Counted from the stretch's first letter, positions 19,669 through 28,969 are shown. The stretch: 64,000 nt of DNA from Pantoea sp. SOD02 (GCF_024707505.1 NZ_CP102604.1:2170001-2234000); one strand, 5' to 3'. The notes: generated by a model not told the origin, from the letters alone. Numbers and translations are program-made.

Positions 19669-21735
19669 ATGAACAACGTCAAAACCAGTCTCATCTGGTT
19701 AGCGGTGGCGTTAATTGGCGCGGGCGCATTTGCCATGCTGGCCCTCAGCCGTGGCGAGCACGTCAACGCGGTCTGGCTGGTGATTGCCTCCGTCGCCTGC
19801 TACAGCATTGCCTATCGCTTTTACAGCCTGTTTATCGCTAAGCGCATCTTCGAACTGGACGATCGTCGTCGCACGCCGGCGGAGCGCTTAAGTGATGGCC
19901 TTGATTATGTGCCCACCAATAAATGGGTGCTGTTTGGTCACCATTTTGCGGCGATTGCCGGTGCGGGCCCGCTGGTAGGCCCGATCCTCGCGGCGCAAAT
20001 GGGCTTCCTGCCTGGCACCATCTGGATTTTGGTTGGCGTGATGTTTGCCGGTGCGGTGCAGGATTTCCTGATTCTGTTTATCTCTACGCGCCGTGATGGC
20101 CGCTCACTCGGTGAGATGGCGCGCCAGGAACTCGGTTCATTCGCAGGCGTGGTGACCATGCTCGGCGCGCTGGGCGTGATGATCATCATCCTCTCCGCGC
20201 TGGCCTTGGTGGTAGTGAAGGCGCTGGCTAACAGTCCGTGGGGCTTGTTCACTATCGCCGCGACCATTCCGATTGCGCTGTTTATGGGCGTGTATATGCG
20301 TTTCCTGCGTCCCGGCAAAATTGCGGAAGTGTCGATCATTGGCTTCGTGCTGATGATGGCGGCGATTATCTACGGCGGTAACGTGGCGGCCGATCCCTAT
20401 TGGGGCCCGCTGTTCACGCTGAAAGGCACGGAGCTGACATGGGTGCTGGTGATTTACGGTTTTGTCGCCTCTTCGCTGCCGGTGTGGCTGCTGCTGGCGC
20501 CGCGCGATTATCTCTCTACCTTCCTGAAAATCGGCGTAATCATTGGTTTGGCCATCGGCATCGTGTTTGCCATGCCAGAGATGAAAATGCCTGCGGTGAC
20601 CAAATTTATTGATGGCACCGGACCGGTATTCTCCGGCGCGCTGTTCCCGTTCCTGTTTATCACTATCGCCTGTGGCGCCATTTCCGGTTTCCATGCGCTG
20701 GTCTCGAGCGGCACCACGCCAAAACTGGTGGAGCGCGAAAGCCATATCCGCTTTATCGGCTACGGCGCGATGCTGATGGAATCCTTTGTGGCGATCATGG
20801 CGCTGATTTGCGCCTCGGTGCTTGATCCAGGCGTCTACTTTGCCATGAACTCACCCGCCGCGCTGATTGGCACCACGGTGGAAAGTGCGTCACAGGTGAT
20901 TAACGGCTGGGGCTTCGTGGTGACGCCAGAGATGCTGAGCGGCATTGCGCGTGACGTCGGCGAAAGCACCATTCTTTCCCGCGCCGGTGGCGCACCCACC
21001 TTTGCGGTCGGCATGGCGCACATCATCACCGAAGTGTTTAACAGCCGCGCCATGATGGCGTTCTGGTATCACTTTGCCATCTTGTTTGAAGCGCTGTTTA
21101 TCCTCACCGCTGTGGATGCCGGTACCCGCGCCTGCCGCTTTATGGTGCAGGATTTGGTGGGCACCGTGGTGCCATCGATGGCGAATAACCGTTCATGGTT
21201 GGGCAACATGGCGGGAACCACCGTTGCGGTAGCGGGCTGGGGCTTCTTCGTGTATCAGGGCGTGGTCGATCCGCTCGGCGGCATCAATACGCTGTGGCCG
21301 CTGTTTGGTATCGGCAACCAGATGCTGGCGTCGATGGCGCTGATTCTCGGCACCGTGGTGCTGTTCAAAATGAAGAAGCAGCGATATGCGTGGGTGACGA
21401 TTGTGCCGACCGCCTGGCTGTTTATTACCTCGATGACCGCGGGCTGGCAGAAGATTTTCCACGAGAAACCTTCGATTGGTTTCCTCGCGCAGGCCAACAA
21501 GTTCCGTAAAGGCATTGATGACGGCATCGTCATCGCCCCGGCGAAAACCGTCGCCGACATGCAAACCATCGTCTTCAGCAATCAAATTAACGCGGCCCTG
21601 TGCGCCTTCTTCATGCTGGTGGCGGTGACCATGCTGGTTTCAGCCTTCTTTGTGATTCGTCGGGCGCTCAACAGCAGCGTGCCGACTACCCATGAATCCG
21701 AGATCTCACTGCGTAAAGAGGTGCGAAATGTCTGA
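19669..21735 (+). CDS. cstA: CstA-family transporter (carbon starvation/pyruvate or peptide uptake)
   Basis: 688 residues with many membrane helices and the CstA core (FGHHFAAIAGAGPLVGPILA, PVWLLLAPRDYLSTFLK, CGAISGFHALVSSGTTPK). The family includes CstA, linked to peptide or pyruvate uptake in starvation, and BtsT, a high-affinity pyruvate/proton symporter. Parts resemble both, so the symbol is a family label and the substrate is not settled. The next gene is a YbdD-type partner, as for both relatives. A GGAG site precedes the start. In E. coli no cstA-like gene lies at this position between rnb and pdeR. Confidence 0.85.
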   Translation: MNNVKTSLIWLAVALIGAGAFAMLALSRGEHVNAVWLVIASVACYSIAYRFYSLFIAKRIFELDDRRRTPAERLSDGLDYVPTNKWVLFGHHFAAIAGAGPLVGPILAAQMGFLPGTIWILVGVMFAGAVQDFLILFISTRRDGRSLGEMARQELGSFAGVVTMLGALGVMIIILSALALVVVKALANSPWGLFTIAATIPIALFMGVYMRFLRPGKIAEVSIIGFVLMMAAIIYGGNVAADPYWGPLFTLKGTELTWVLVIYGFVASSLPVWLLLAPRDYLSTFLKIGVIIGLAIGIVFAMPEMKMPAVTKFIDGTGPVFSGALFPFLFITIACGAISGFHALVSSGTTPKLVERESHIRFIGYGAMLMESFVAIMALICASVLDPGVYFAMNSPAALIGTTVESASQVINGWGFVVTPEMLSGIARDVGESTILSRAGGAPTFAVGMAHIITEVFNSRAMMAFWYHFAILFEALFILTAVDAGTRACRFMVQDLVGTVVPSMANNRSWLGNMAGTTVAVAGWGFFVYQGVVDPLGGINTLWPLFGIGNQMLASMALILGTVVLFKMKKQRYAWVTIVPTAWLFITSMTAGWQKIFHEKPSIGFLAQANKFRKGIDDGIVIAPAKTVADMQTIVFSNQINAALCAFFMLVAVTMLVSAFFVIRRALNSSVPTTHESEISLRKEVRNV

Positions 21736-22024
21736 GTCCATTTATCACTGGAGAAAACCCACCGGTGCGTGGCAGATTCAGCAGTGCTTACCAATCGCAC
21801 CCGCTGCGGCTGGGCAAAATCTTACGCGCTGGCAGCGCATCTGGCAGGGATTACAGCAAAGTTTTCGTTTAATGGTCGGCGTTCATGACTATCAAACTTA
21901 TCTGAAGCATATGCGCGAACATCATCCAACTATCGCCCCAATGGATGAGCGCGCTTTTCACCGTCACTGCCTCGATGCCCGCTTTCCCAGCCAGGCTGGA
22001 AAACTGGGTAAGTGCCCTTGCTAA
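21728..22024 (+). CDS. ybdD: YbdD/YjiX-type small protein, N-terminally extended
   Basis: 98 residues. The C-terminal half (LMVGVHDYQTYLKHMREHHP, then a DARF motif and a final CPC) matches YbdD/YjiX, cytoplasmic proteins of about 65 residues always encoded behind CstA-type transporters and needed for their activity. Here about 35 extra residues precede the core. The ATG overlaps the cstA stop by eight bases and no good internal start is seen, so the extension seems real. Confidence 0.8.
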   Translation: MSESIYHWRKPTGAWQIQQCLPIAPAAAGQNLTRWQRIWQGLQQSFRLMVGVHDYQTYLKHMREHHPTIAPMDERAFHRHCLDARFPSQAGKLGKCPC

Positions 22025-22032
22025 CCAGGATC

Positions 22033-22056
22033 AGCCCCGCTTGTCGGGGCTTTTTC
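22033..22056 (+). terminator. Intrinsic terminator after ybdD
   Basis: AGCCCCG and CGGGGCT arms with a CTTGT loop, followed by TTTTT. It ends the cstA-ybdD transcript. Confidence 0.9.
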
Positions 22057-22180
22057 GTGCCATTCTTTAATAAAAACAAAAATATATTTGGATTGCATCT
22101 TGTGCTGGCGCAGGAGGTTGAATACTGTTGCTAAAATAATGAGATACCGCCCGCTGAGCATTCCCCCGGAGGAAGTTTCC

Positions 22181-24166
22181 ATGACCGATGAACAAGGGCA
22201 AACATTGCTATACACCTTGTTTGGCACCACCAGCCCTCATTGGCGTTTAACTTCAGATAGTGATGCTCTGCATTTTGCCGAAGATGAGAACGCGAACACC
22301 AATATGGCGGTTCCGCTGACTCCCGCACAAGCCAGTTTATTACGTGCGATGACGGTCATTACCTCAAGTATTAACCTCACGCTGTCGCTGCACGGCGAAC
22401 CCGTTCCGATGCATTTTGTCGGTCGTAAAGTCAATCAATCGACCTGGGCAGGCACCTCTTCAGCCTGGGGCGATACCTCGGCTGTCGCGCGTGATTTGAC
22501 GCTGGGATTATCGTTCGCCGAGCAAGTGGTTTCTGAGGCGAACTCAGTGATCGTGATTCTCGATCAACGCGGCAATATCCAGCGTTTCAATCGTTTGAGT
22601 GAAGAGTATACCGGGCTGAAAGAGCAGGAAGTGATTGGCCGCAACGTTTTTCAGCTGTTTATGACCAAGCAGGAAGCGCAGGCATCACGCCGCAATATCG
22701 CCGGTTTCTTCAGTGAAGGCAGTTCTTACGAAGTTGAACGCTGGATTAAAACCCGTAAAGGTCAGCGACTGTTTCTGTTTCGTAATAAGTTCGTTCACAG
22801 CGGTAGCGGAAAAAATGAAATTTTCCTCATCTGTTCCGGAACCGACATAACTGAAGAGCGCCGCGCTCAGGAACGCCTGCGCGTGCTGGCCAATACCGAT
22901 ACCGTGACCGGGTTGCCCAATCGCAACGCGATCCATCAGCAGATTAGTCTGGCACTGGAGCTGGCGAATGGCAGTCAAACCGGTGTGGTTTACCTCGATT
23001 TAGACAATTTTAAGAAGGTGAACGACGCTTACGGCCATATGTTTGGCGATCAGTTGCTGCAAGCGGTGTCGTTGGCCATCCTCAGCTGCCTTGGCAAAGA
23101 CCAGACGCTGGCGCGCCTCGGCGGCGATGAGTTTGTGGTGCTGGCGGAACATACCAGCCAGGCGGCGCTGGAAGCGATGGCATCGCGCATCCTTGAGCGG
23201 CTGCGTCAGCCGTTCCGCATTGGATTGATTGAAGTTTACAGCGGCTGCTCAATTGGTATCGCCCTCGCCCCGCTGCATGGCGAAGATCGTGAAAGCCTGA
23301 TTCGGAACGCCGATACCGCGATGTATCACGCCAAAGAGAACGGCCGCGGCAAGTTCTGCGTGTTCGCCAACGAGATGAATCAGCGCGTGTTTGAGTATCT
23401 GTGGCTCGATACCAACCTGCGTAAAGCACTCGAACTTGATCATTTAGTGGTGCATTACCAACCGAAACTTAATGCCGAAGGCGATGTGCTGAGCGCCGAA
23501 GCGCTGGTGCGCTGGAATTCCCCGGAGCGCGGTTTGGTGCCGCCGGGCGACTTTATCTCGTATGCCGAAGAGTCCGGTTTGATTGTGCCTTTGGGCCGCT
23601 GGGTGATGCTGAATGTGTTACAGCAGATCATTAAGTGGCGTAGCGAAGGCATCTATCTGCGCGTCGCCGTTAACGTCTCGGCTAAACAGCTGATTGACCA
23701 GAGTATTTATACCGACCTGAAACATGCGCTGAACGAAGCCGGTTTGACCGACTGTCCGATTGATATCGAGCTGACGGAAAGCTGTTTGATTGAGAATGAA
23801 GCTGGCGCGCTAATGCTGATGAAGCAGTTTCAGGAACTGGGCGCGCAAGTGCATCTTGATGATTTTGGTACCGGTTACTCCTCACTTTCCCAGTTGGCGC
23901 GCGTCCCTATTGACGCCATTAAACTGGATCAGAGTTTTGTGCGTAATATCAATAAGCAACCTGTTGCGCAGTCGCTGGTCCGTGCGATTGTCGCCGTTGC
24001 CAAAGCCTTGAAGCTGCAGGTGATTGCCGAAGGCATTGAAACTAAAGCCGAAGAAAAGTTTGTTATGGCCAATGGTGTCGATGGGCGTCAGGGTTATTAT
24101 TATGCAAAACCAATGCCCGCAGAAGAGCTCGGGCATTGGCTGGCTAAGCATCCTGCCCGCGTCTAA
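22181..24166 (+). CDS. pdeR: RpfR/PdeR-type PAS-GGDEF-EAL protein (DSF receptor and c-di-GMP phosphodiesterase)
   Basis: 661 residues, the length of E. coli PdeR (Gmr, YciR), with which it shares long blocks. Domains: an N-terminal region of about 95 residues matching the RpfF-interaction domain of RpfR, PAS (about 108-225, with SFAEQVVSEANSVIVIL), GGDEF (intact at 314-318) and EAL (EALVRW from 440; DDFGTGYSS at 560-568). In rpfF-carrying relatives such as Cronobacter, the PAS domain binds cis-2-dodecenoic acid and alters c-di-GMP turnover, and the N-terminal domain binds RpfF. Here rpfF is convergent, 15 bases away, so the RpfR role is likely. The start has a GGAGGAAG site; upstream in-frame ATGs are rejected. 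Confidence 0.93.
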   Translation: MTDEQGQTLLYTLFGTTSPHWRLTSDSDALHFAEDENANTNMAVPLTPAQASLLRAMTVITSSINLTLSLHGEPVPMHFVGRKVNQSTWAGTSSAWGDTSAVARDLTLGLSFAEQVVSEANSVIVILDQRGNIQRFNRLSEEYTGLKEQEVIGRNVFQLFMTKQEAQASRRNIAGFFSEGSSYEVERWIKTRKGQRLFLFRNKFVHSGSGKNEIFLICSGTDITEERRAQERLRVLANTDTVTGLPNRNAIHQQISLALELANGSQTGVVYLDLDNFKKVNDAYGHMFGDQLLQAVSLAILSCLGKDQTLARLGGDEFVVLAEHTSQAALEAMASRILERLRQPFRIGLIEVYSGCSIGIALAPLHGEDRESLIRNADTAMYHAKENGRGKFCVFANEMNQRVFEYLWLDTNLRKALELDHLVVHYQPKLNAEGDVLSAEALVRWNSPERGLVPPGDFISYAEESGLIVPLGRWVMLNVLQQIIKWRSEGIYLRVAVNVSAKQLIDQSIYTDLKHALNEAGLTDCPIDIELTESCLIENEAGALMLMKQFQELGAQVHLDDFGTGYSSLSQLARVPIDAIKLDQSFVRNINKQPVAQSLVRAIVAVAKALKLQVIAEGIETKAEEKFVMANGVDGRQGYYYAKPMPAEELGHWLAKHPARV

Positions 24167-24181
24167 CGCTGGTTTGCGAGA

Positions 24182-25048
24182 TTAGCCGGCTTTGCGCAAG
24201 GATGCGCTATGACGGTTCTGCAGTTGTACCAGTCGTTCCATGTAAGCAATGTCTTTCGGTTCCAGTGTGAAGGCATAATCAACCCAGTCCTCGGTGATAT
24301 CCATCAGCTCGGCGCGTGATAATTGCAATACGCGCTGACGCGCTTTCAGCATCGCACGCACGCCGTTGAGCTTTGGACGTAACGTATCGATAAAGGTCCG
24401 TGTGGTGCGATAACCATCGCCCGGCTGGAACACTTTGTCGACCAGACCACGTGTTTCATACCACTCCGCGCTGTGTGACTCGCCTTCCATAATCAGCTCT
24501 TCAGCCAGCTTCATGCCAGAGCGACGCGCCACTAGCGAGTAGCCGCCCATGCCAGGGAACAAGTTGAACGCGATCTCCGGGAAGCCCATGCGCGCGCTGT
24601 TCTGCGCCAGAATGAAGTGATGCGCCAGCGCCGCTTCAAAGCCGCCACCGAGCGCACTGCCCTCAATCATCGCCAGCGTGACCGCACCGGTATCGAAACC
24701 CCGCGCTGCGGAGTGGATGCAGTCAACACAGGCACGTGCATAAGCGCGCAGTGCTTCACGACGGTTATTGCGAATGCACTCCACGAAGAAACGCAGATCG
24801 CCTCCGGCGTTAAACATCTGTGGCACTAACGATCCCGTCACCCAGAAATCAATCGGCAGACCGGAACGCTGAGCGGAATAGCTCAGGTTCATGATCTCCT
24901 CAATTAATTCGTGGTTGAAACTCGGACGGGGTTGCGCACGCAGCATCATCCACATGGTACGTCGGCCCTCTTCATAGTAGGCGGCGAGCTGTGTGGTTTG
25001 TCCAACTTCGGTGAACAGTCTGCATGTCGGTTGGTTAATTACTGTCAT
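24182..25048 (-). CDS. rpfF: RpfF, DSF-family quorum-sensing signal synthase
   Basis: 288 residues of the crotonase fold, one residue shorter than Xanthomonas RpfF (289). RpfF has both thioesterase and dehydratase activity and converts 3-hydroxyacyl-ACP into a cis-2-unsaturated fatty acid signal. The two catalytic glutamates are present: Glu138 in GSALGGGFEAAL and Glu158 in MGFPEIAFNLFPGMGGYS. MFNAGGDLRFF and the C-terminal ITEDWVDYA region also match RpfF rather than general enoyl-CoA hydratases. It converges with the pdeR/rpfR gene, its expected receptor and inhibitor. The chain length of its product cannot be read from sequence. Confidence 0.93.
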   Translation of the reverse strand: MTVINQPTCRLFTEVGQTTQLAAYYEEGRRTMWMMLRAQPRPSFNHELIEEIMNLSYSAQRSGLPIDFWVTGSLVPQMFNAGGDLRFFVECIRNNRREALRAYARACVDCIHSAARGFDTGAVTLAMIEGSALGGGFEAALAHHFILAQNSARMGFPEIAFNLFPGMGGYSLVARRSGMKLAEELIMEGESHSAEWYETRGLVDKVFQPGDGYRTTRTFIDTLRPKLNGVRAMLKARQRVLQLSRAELMDITEDWVDYAFTLEPKDIAYMERLVQLQNRHSASLRKAG

Positions 25049-25193
25049 TGTCTCATCCTCTGTTTATGTTTATGTAGTGCGTTAAACGCCACATCAGCGT
25101 AATCCAGAGTGAGGCCAGACCAAATGAGAGATTGATTTATAAAGCAAAATCCAGAGATATCCCCGACCAGCGGCCGGGGAAGCATTAGCGGGC

Positions 25194-26177
25194 TTACTTG
25201 ATGGCTGCGCGTTGCCCCACGGCAACATGAGAACGCTTAACGCGTCGTGAATAAACAGCCGTAATGATTGGCACAATGACGGAAGTGACAATGACAGAAG
25301 TGGCGACTAGCGCTGTGGCAGCCGGTGCGACCGGTTTAAACTGTGGCAGCATCTCGGCAATCAATACCGGCGTTGCCACCGCAGCGCCAGCGGTGCTGGA
25401 TGCCGCAATCCCCGCCGTACCATCGCCACCGCCAATCAGGCGATCGGCAATAATAAGCGGAATGCCGGTAACAATGATCACTGCGACGCCGAGCATGATT
25501 CCCAGCAGGCCGGTTTGCGCGATGACGGTCAAATCAATGGTGTTGCCCAATGCGAAAGCAAAGAACGGAATCAGCGTGTGTACTGCTTTGCCGAAGAACT
25601 CGCGCAGTTCGGGATCGAGATTACCGAGCGCGAATCCAACGATAAACGGCAGCACAGCGCCAACGAAGACATGTGGCTCGAATGAGGCGATGCCTGCGGT
25701 GCCGAGGATCACCATCGTCATCAGCGGCCCCGACTCCAGCGACATCAAGACAAACGCACCGGCTTCTTCTTTCGAACCGTATTGCTGCATGATGGATGCG
25801 TATAAGCCGCCGTTGGTCATATCCATCGCCGCCACTAACGCCAGCGTGGAGAGTCCGGCAAACATGCCCACTTCCACACCGTTTTCTGGCATCACACGTG
25901 AAGCAATCGCCGCGACAACCCACGCCACTGCAATTTTGGTGAGCACCAGCGTGCCTGATTTACGCAGCACCGTGCCGGTGGCGCTGAGTTTGATGGATGC
26001 GCCCATGCAGAAGAACCATACTGCAAGGATCGGTACGGTGCCGGTCATCAACCCATTAGTGAACGAACCAAAGTATTTACCTGCGCCCGGAGAGAACGTA
26101 TGGCATAACGCGCCCAAAAACAGCGGTATCAGCATCATGCCGCCAGGAATCTTATCGATTGCACGTTTGATATGCAT
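25194..26177 (-). CDS. kdgT: 2-keto-3-deoxygluconate permease
   Basis: 327 residues, almost wholly hydrophobic with about ten membrane segments, matching KdgT of E. coli and Dickeya ([20 protein letters not shown] at the start; [18 protein letters not shown] and [13 protein letters not shown] further on). It imports 2-keto-3-deoxygluconate, a product of pectin and alginate breakdown, with protons. An AAGGTGA site precedes the ATG. A near-perfect KdgR operator lies about 110 bases upstream, so induction by KDG is expected. In E. coli kdgT lies elsewhere, so here it is an insertion in the backbone. Confidence 0.95.
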   Translation of the reverse strand: MHIKRAIDKIPGGMMLIPLFLGALCHTFSPGAGKYFGSFTNGLMTGTVPILAVWFFCMGASIKLSATGTVLRKSGTLVLTKIAVAWVVAAIASRVMPENGVEVGMFAGLSTLALVAAMDMTNGGLYASIMQQYGSKEEAGAFVLMSLESGPLMTMVILGTAGIASFEPHVFVGAVLPFIVGFALGNLDPELREFFGKAVHTLIPFFAFALGNTIDLTVIAQTGLLGIMLGVAVIIVTGIPLIIADRLIGGGDGTAGIAASSTAGAAVATPVLIAEMLPQFKPVAPAATALVATSVIVTSVIVPIITAVYSRRVKRSHVAVGQRAAIK

Positions 26178-26287
26178 AAGGGTGTCACCTTAACTGAGCC
26201 AGAGGGAGGTGGTTTTATGAATTGCCAGATGGCATGGCGAGCAAGATAACGATTGGCTGAAAGGAAAAAAGTGATCGCAAATGCATT

Positions 26288-26306
26288 TATGAAACGCTGT
26301 TTTATT
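26288..26306 (-). promoter_or_regulatory. KdgR operator upstream of kdgT
   Basis: TATGAAACGCTGTTTTATT agrees with the KdgR consensus AATRAAAYRNYRTTTYATT at 18 of 19 positions. KdgR represses pectin-catabolism genes in enterobacteria until KDG is present. The match was made by eye. Confidence 0.75.
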
Positions 26307-26364
26307 TTTATTGATTGATGATTTTGTATTTATGATGCATATCGCCATACCAGATGATTTGAAA

Positions 26365-26704
26365 CTAAATGAGAGGTGCTGGCAGGATTAATGCTGAGGG
26401 GGTTTGCTCTAGTTCTGGTGCGGGCGCTGACACATCTGCTGCGTCACGGGCCGTCCTCGCGCCGCTAGCGCGGTGCCTTCGGCTTCCACGTCGTGCCAAC
26501 GGACCGTTCGCGGATCGGCCGTCCTGGCCGGCCCCCGAACTGCCTCGCGCATCCATGCGCGAGGCTCCTGGCCCAACGTAAAAGCCTCAGCGCTGCGAAT
26601 GGCCCTTTTGCCGCAGCAGACGTGCCAGCGCCTTTCGCAAATGTGTCGTTTTCAGCAACATGTACTGAAGGTACGGAGAAGGCATCGATGTTTCTGAATC
26701 AACT
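26365..26704. other. GC-rich non-coding block between kdgT and araD
   Basis: About 340 bases, clearly richer in G and C than the kdgT promoter beside it. It holds a perfect inverted repeat at 26542-26565 (GCCTCGCGCAT, two bases, ATGCGCGAGGC) and nearby partial palindromes around CGGCCGTCCTGGCCG. Open frames exist on both strands, but have no ribosome sites and read as low-complexity Arg/Ala/Pro. It may be a dispersed repeat or a structured RNA. I do not recognise it. Confidence 0.35.
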
Positions 26705-27403
26705 TCAATTCTGCCCATACCACGCATTTTTACCGTGCTTACGCAGATAGTGCAGATCAAGCAAAGTTTGCGATATCGGCGGTAACTCAGTGCGCAGTTG
26801 CTCGGTATGCAGCGCCATATAGGCGACTTCTTCTAATACCACCGCACTGTGTACCGCAGCATGCGCGTCTTTGCCCCAGGCAAAGGGGCCGTGGGAATTG
26901 ACCAGCACGGCGGGAATCGCTTTTGGCTCAATTGCGCGCTGCGCAAAAGTTTCAATGATCACCTGCCCGGTATTCCACTCGTATTCCTGCTCAATCTCTT
27001 CACGCTTCATCTGTCGCGTGCAGGGAATGGTGCCGTAGAAATCATCGGCGTGCGTGGTGCCCAACGCGATGATTTCGCGTCCAGCCTGCGCCCAAATGGT
27101 GGCGTGCCGCGAGTGCGTATGCACGATGCCGCCAATCTCTGGCCAGGCGAGATAGAGCGCACGGTGCGTAGCGGTATCCGATGACGGGCGCATTTTACCT
27201 TCAATCACCTCACCGCTGGCAAGATCGACAACCACCATATCGTCGCGCTGCATCTGTTCGTACTTCACGCCCGACGGCTTAATCACCAATAAACCGCGAT
27301 CGCGGTCCACCGCACTGACATTGCCCCAGGTGAAAGTGACCAGGTTGTAACGGGGTAAATCGAGATTGGCTTCCAGCACCTGCTGCTTTAACGCTTCCAG
27401 CAT
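26705..27403 (-). CDS. araD: L-ribulose-5-phosphate 4-epimerase (AraD/SgbE/UlaF family)
   Basis: 232 residues of the class II aldolase fold. It interconverts L-ribulose 5-phosphate and D-xylulose 5-phosphate. Zinc-ligand histidines are visible in [14 protein letters not shown] and the late [11 protein letters not shown], and the core [20 protein letters not shown] and [14 protein letters not shown] is conserved. E. coli AraD is 231 residues and very similar, but no araB, araA or ulaG neighbour is present, so it may serve arabinose, ascorbate or another pentose. The gene symbol is by similarity only. Confidence 0.85.
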   Translation of the reverse strand: MLEALKQQVLEANLDLPRYNLVTFTWGNVSAVDRDRGLLVIKPSGVKYEQMQRDDMVVVDLASGEVIEGKMRPSSDTATHRALYLAWPEIGGIVHTHSRHATIWAQAGREIIALGTTHADDFYGTIPCTRQMKREEIEQEYEWNTGQVIIETFAQRAIEPKAIPAVLVNSHGPFAWGKDAHAAVHSAVVLEEVAYMALHTEQLRTELPPISQTLLDLHYLRKHGKNAWYGQN

Positions 27404-27603
27404 CTTTTTTCTCCTGCAAACTGTGATAGCTGAATTGTGCGGAGCAGTGAGGAAAAGCGTTATGGAAGGAATGGCTGTAAAAGCTGCGGAAAGTGGCTAT
27501 GACGAGAAATCTGTGGCCTGGAAGGGGTGTCGAGCTATAAACAAGATGTGGATTGCAGACTTGTAGTTTAGGACCGTTTTACCCTGCCGAGTGCGCCGTA
27601 ACA

Positions 27604-27612
27604 TCTATACTT
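27604..27612 (+). promoter_or_regulatory. Candidate sigma-S type -10 element of osmB
   Basis: CTATACTTA, a good extended -10 of the kind used by sigma-S, lies about 40 bases before the osmB start with no clear -35. This fits the known RpoS-dependent osmB promoter of E. coli. An RcsB site is also expected in this region but is not claimed. Confidence 0.5.
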
Positions 27613-27650
27613 AGAAAGTTACCTCGGTGATAACAATCAAGGAGAAGTTA

Positions 27651-27869
27651 ATGACTACAACAATGAAACGTCTTACTGCTGCCGTATTGGCAACAACTTT
27701 AGTTGTCGCGCTGAGCGGCTGTTCAAACTGGTCCAAACGCGACCGAAATACCGCAATCGGTGCGGGTGCCGGTGCCATTGGTGGTTCAGTACTGACCAAC
27801 GGTAGCGGACTTGGTACTGTTGGCGGCGCAGCTGTCGGCGGCATCATCGGCCACCAGATCAGCAAATAA
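27651..27869 (+). CDS. osmB: Osmotically inducible lipoprotein OsmB
   Basis: 72 residues, as in E. coli. A lipoprotein signal peptide ends at the lipobox LSGC, followed by SNWSKRDRNTAIGAGAGAIG and a Gly-rich region (glycine-zipper, about residues 37-66). It is an outer-membrane lipoprotein induced by osmotic stress and stationary phase; its precise role is unclear. A GGAG site precedes this ATG; an upstream in-frame ATG is rejected. Confidence 0.95.
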   Translation: MTTTMKRLTAAVLATTLVVALSGCSNWSKRDRNTAIGAGAGAIGGSVLTNGSGLGTVGGAAVGGIIGHQISK

Positions 27870-27938
27870 AATATAATTATCAGGCTACGCAGCGCATCTA
27901 CTTAACAACGGGCCACCTAATAAGTGGCCCGAACTGTT

Positions 27939-28262
27939 TCAACCGCCAGCCAGTTTGACTTTCATGCCTTTGGCTTCCAGCAGCGTTTTAATCAGATCGC
28001 GTTTGTCGCCCTGAATCTCAATCACGCCCTCTTTAACTGCCCCGCCACAACCACACTTTTTCTTAAGTTCAGCGGCCAGTTTTTCGAGTGCGCCATCATC
28101 CAGATCGATGCCGGTGACCAGACACACGCCCTTCCCTTTGCGTCCGCTGGTTTGGCGCTGGATACGCACGATACCATCGCCTTTCGGCCGCGGCGCTTTC
28201 TCTTCTTCATGGGTGATTCGGCCACTGTCGGTCGAATACACCAATCGATTGTCCTGAGCCAT
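27939..28262 (-). CDS. yciH: YciH, SUI1/eIF1-family protein
   Basis: 107 residues. The C-terminal two thirds form a SUI1 domain (GRKGKGVCLVTGID, KKKCGCGGAVKEGVIEIQGD), the fold of eukaryotic initiation factor 1. In E. coli YciH can affect start-codon discrimination in vitro; its role in the cell is not settled. It overlaps the pyrF stop by one base, so the pair is coupled as in E. coli. Confidence 0.95.
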   Translation of the reverse strand: MAQDNRLVYSTDSGRITHEEEKAPRPKGDGIVRIQRQTSGRKGKGVCLVTGIDLDDGALEKLAAELKKKCGCGGAVKEGVIEIQGDKRDLIKTLLEAKGMKVKLAGG

Positions 28263-28969
28263 TAAGCCTCCTGTAAACTTTGCAGGATTTGCTGCAGTGT
28301 GGCGGCCGGATCGGCGGATTGGGTGATCGGACGCCCGATGACCATATAATCCACACCAGCGAGTTTAGCCTGCTGCGGCGTCATGATACGGCGCTGATCG
28401 CCCGCATCACTGCCAGCCGGACGAATGCCTGGGGTCACCAGCGCGAAATCCTGACCAATTACCTGCTTAAAGTGCACGGCTTCCTGCGCCGAACAAACCA
28501 CGCCGTGCAGGCCGCAATCGCGGGTCAAACGCGCCAGTCGTTCAGCCTGCTCAGCTGGAGATAAGGTAATGCCCAAACCTTTCAGATCGTCTTCATCCAT
28601 GCTGGTCAACACGGTGACTGCAATCAGCAGCGGTGCATCTTTACCAAATGGCACCAGCGCTTCACGTGCCGCGTTCATCATGCGAGCGCCACCGCTGGCG
28701 TGCACGTTCACCATCCATACGCCGAGATCGGCCGCTGCCGCGACTGCATGTGCGGTGGTGTTTGGGATGTCATGAAACTTGAGATCGAGGAACACTTCAA
28801 AACCACGTTCCTGCAGCGTTTTCACCAGCGATGGACCAAACAGCGTGAACATCTCTTTGCCCACTTTCAGGCGACACTGGCTTGGATCGATGCGGTCTAC
28901 AAACTGCAGCGCGCTGTTGAGATCATGATAGTCGAGTGCCACCAGAATAGGTGAAGTGGTTACAGGCAT
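28262..28969 (-). CDS. pyrF: Orotidine-5'-phosphate decarboxylase
   Basis: 235 residues. It decarboxylates OMP to UMP, the last step of de novo pyrimidine synthesis. The TIM-barrel active-site motif [16 protein letters not shown] holds the conserved Asp-Lys-Asp set, and the phosphate-binding end ([23 protein letters not shown]) is intact. Length and sequence are near E. coli PyrF. It lies about 200 bases downstream of lapB. Confidence 0.97.
   Translation of the reverse strand: MPVTTSPILVALDYHDLNSALQFVDRIDPSQCRLKVGKEMFTLFGPSLVKTLQERGFEVFLDLKFHDIPNTTAHAVAAAADLGVWMVNVHASGGARMMNAAREALVPFGKDAPLLIAVTVLTSMDEDDLKGLGITLSPAEQAERLARLTRDCGLHGVVCSAQEAVHFKQVIGQDFALVTPGIRPAGSDAGDQRRIMTPQQAKLAGVDYMVIGRPITQSADPAATLQQILQSLQEA

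Noticed and set aside
25264..26193. 309-residue open frame antisense to kdgT
   Set aside because: It mirrors the repetitive hydrophobic codons of kdgT, is rich in Ser, Pro and Ala, and has no independent support.
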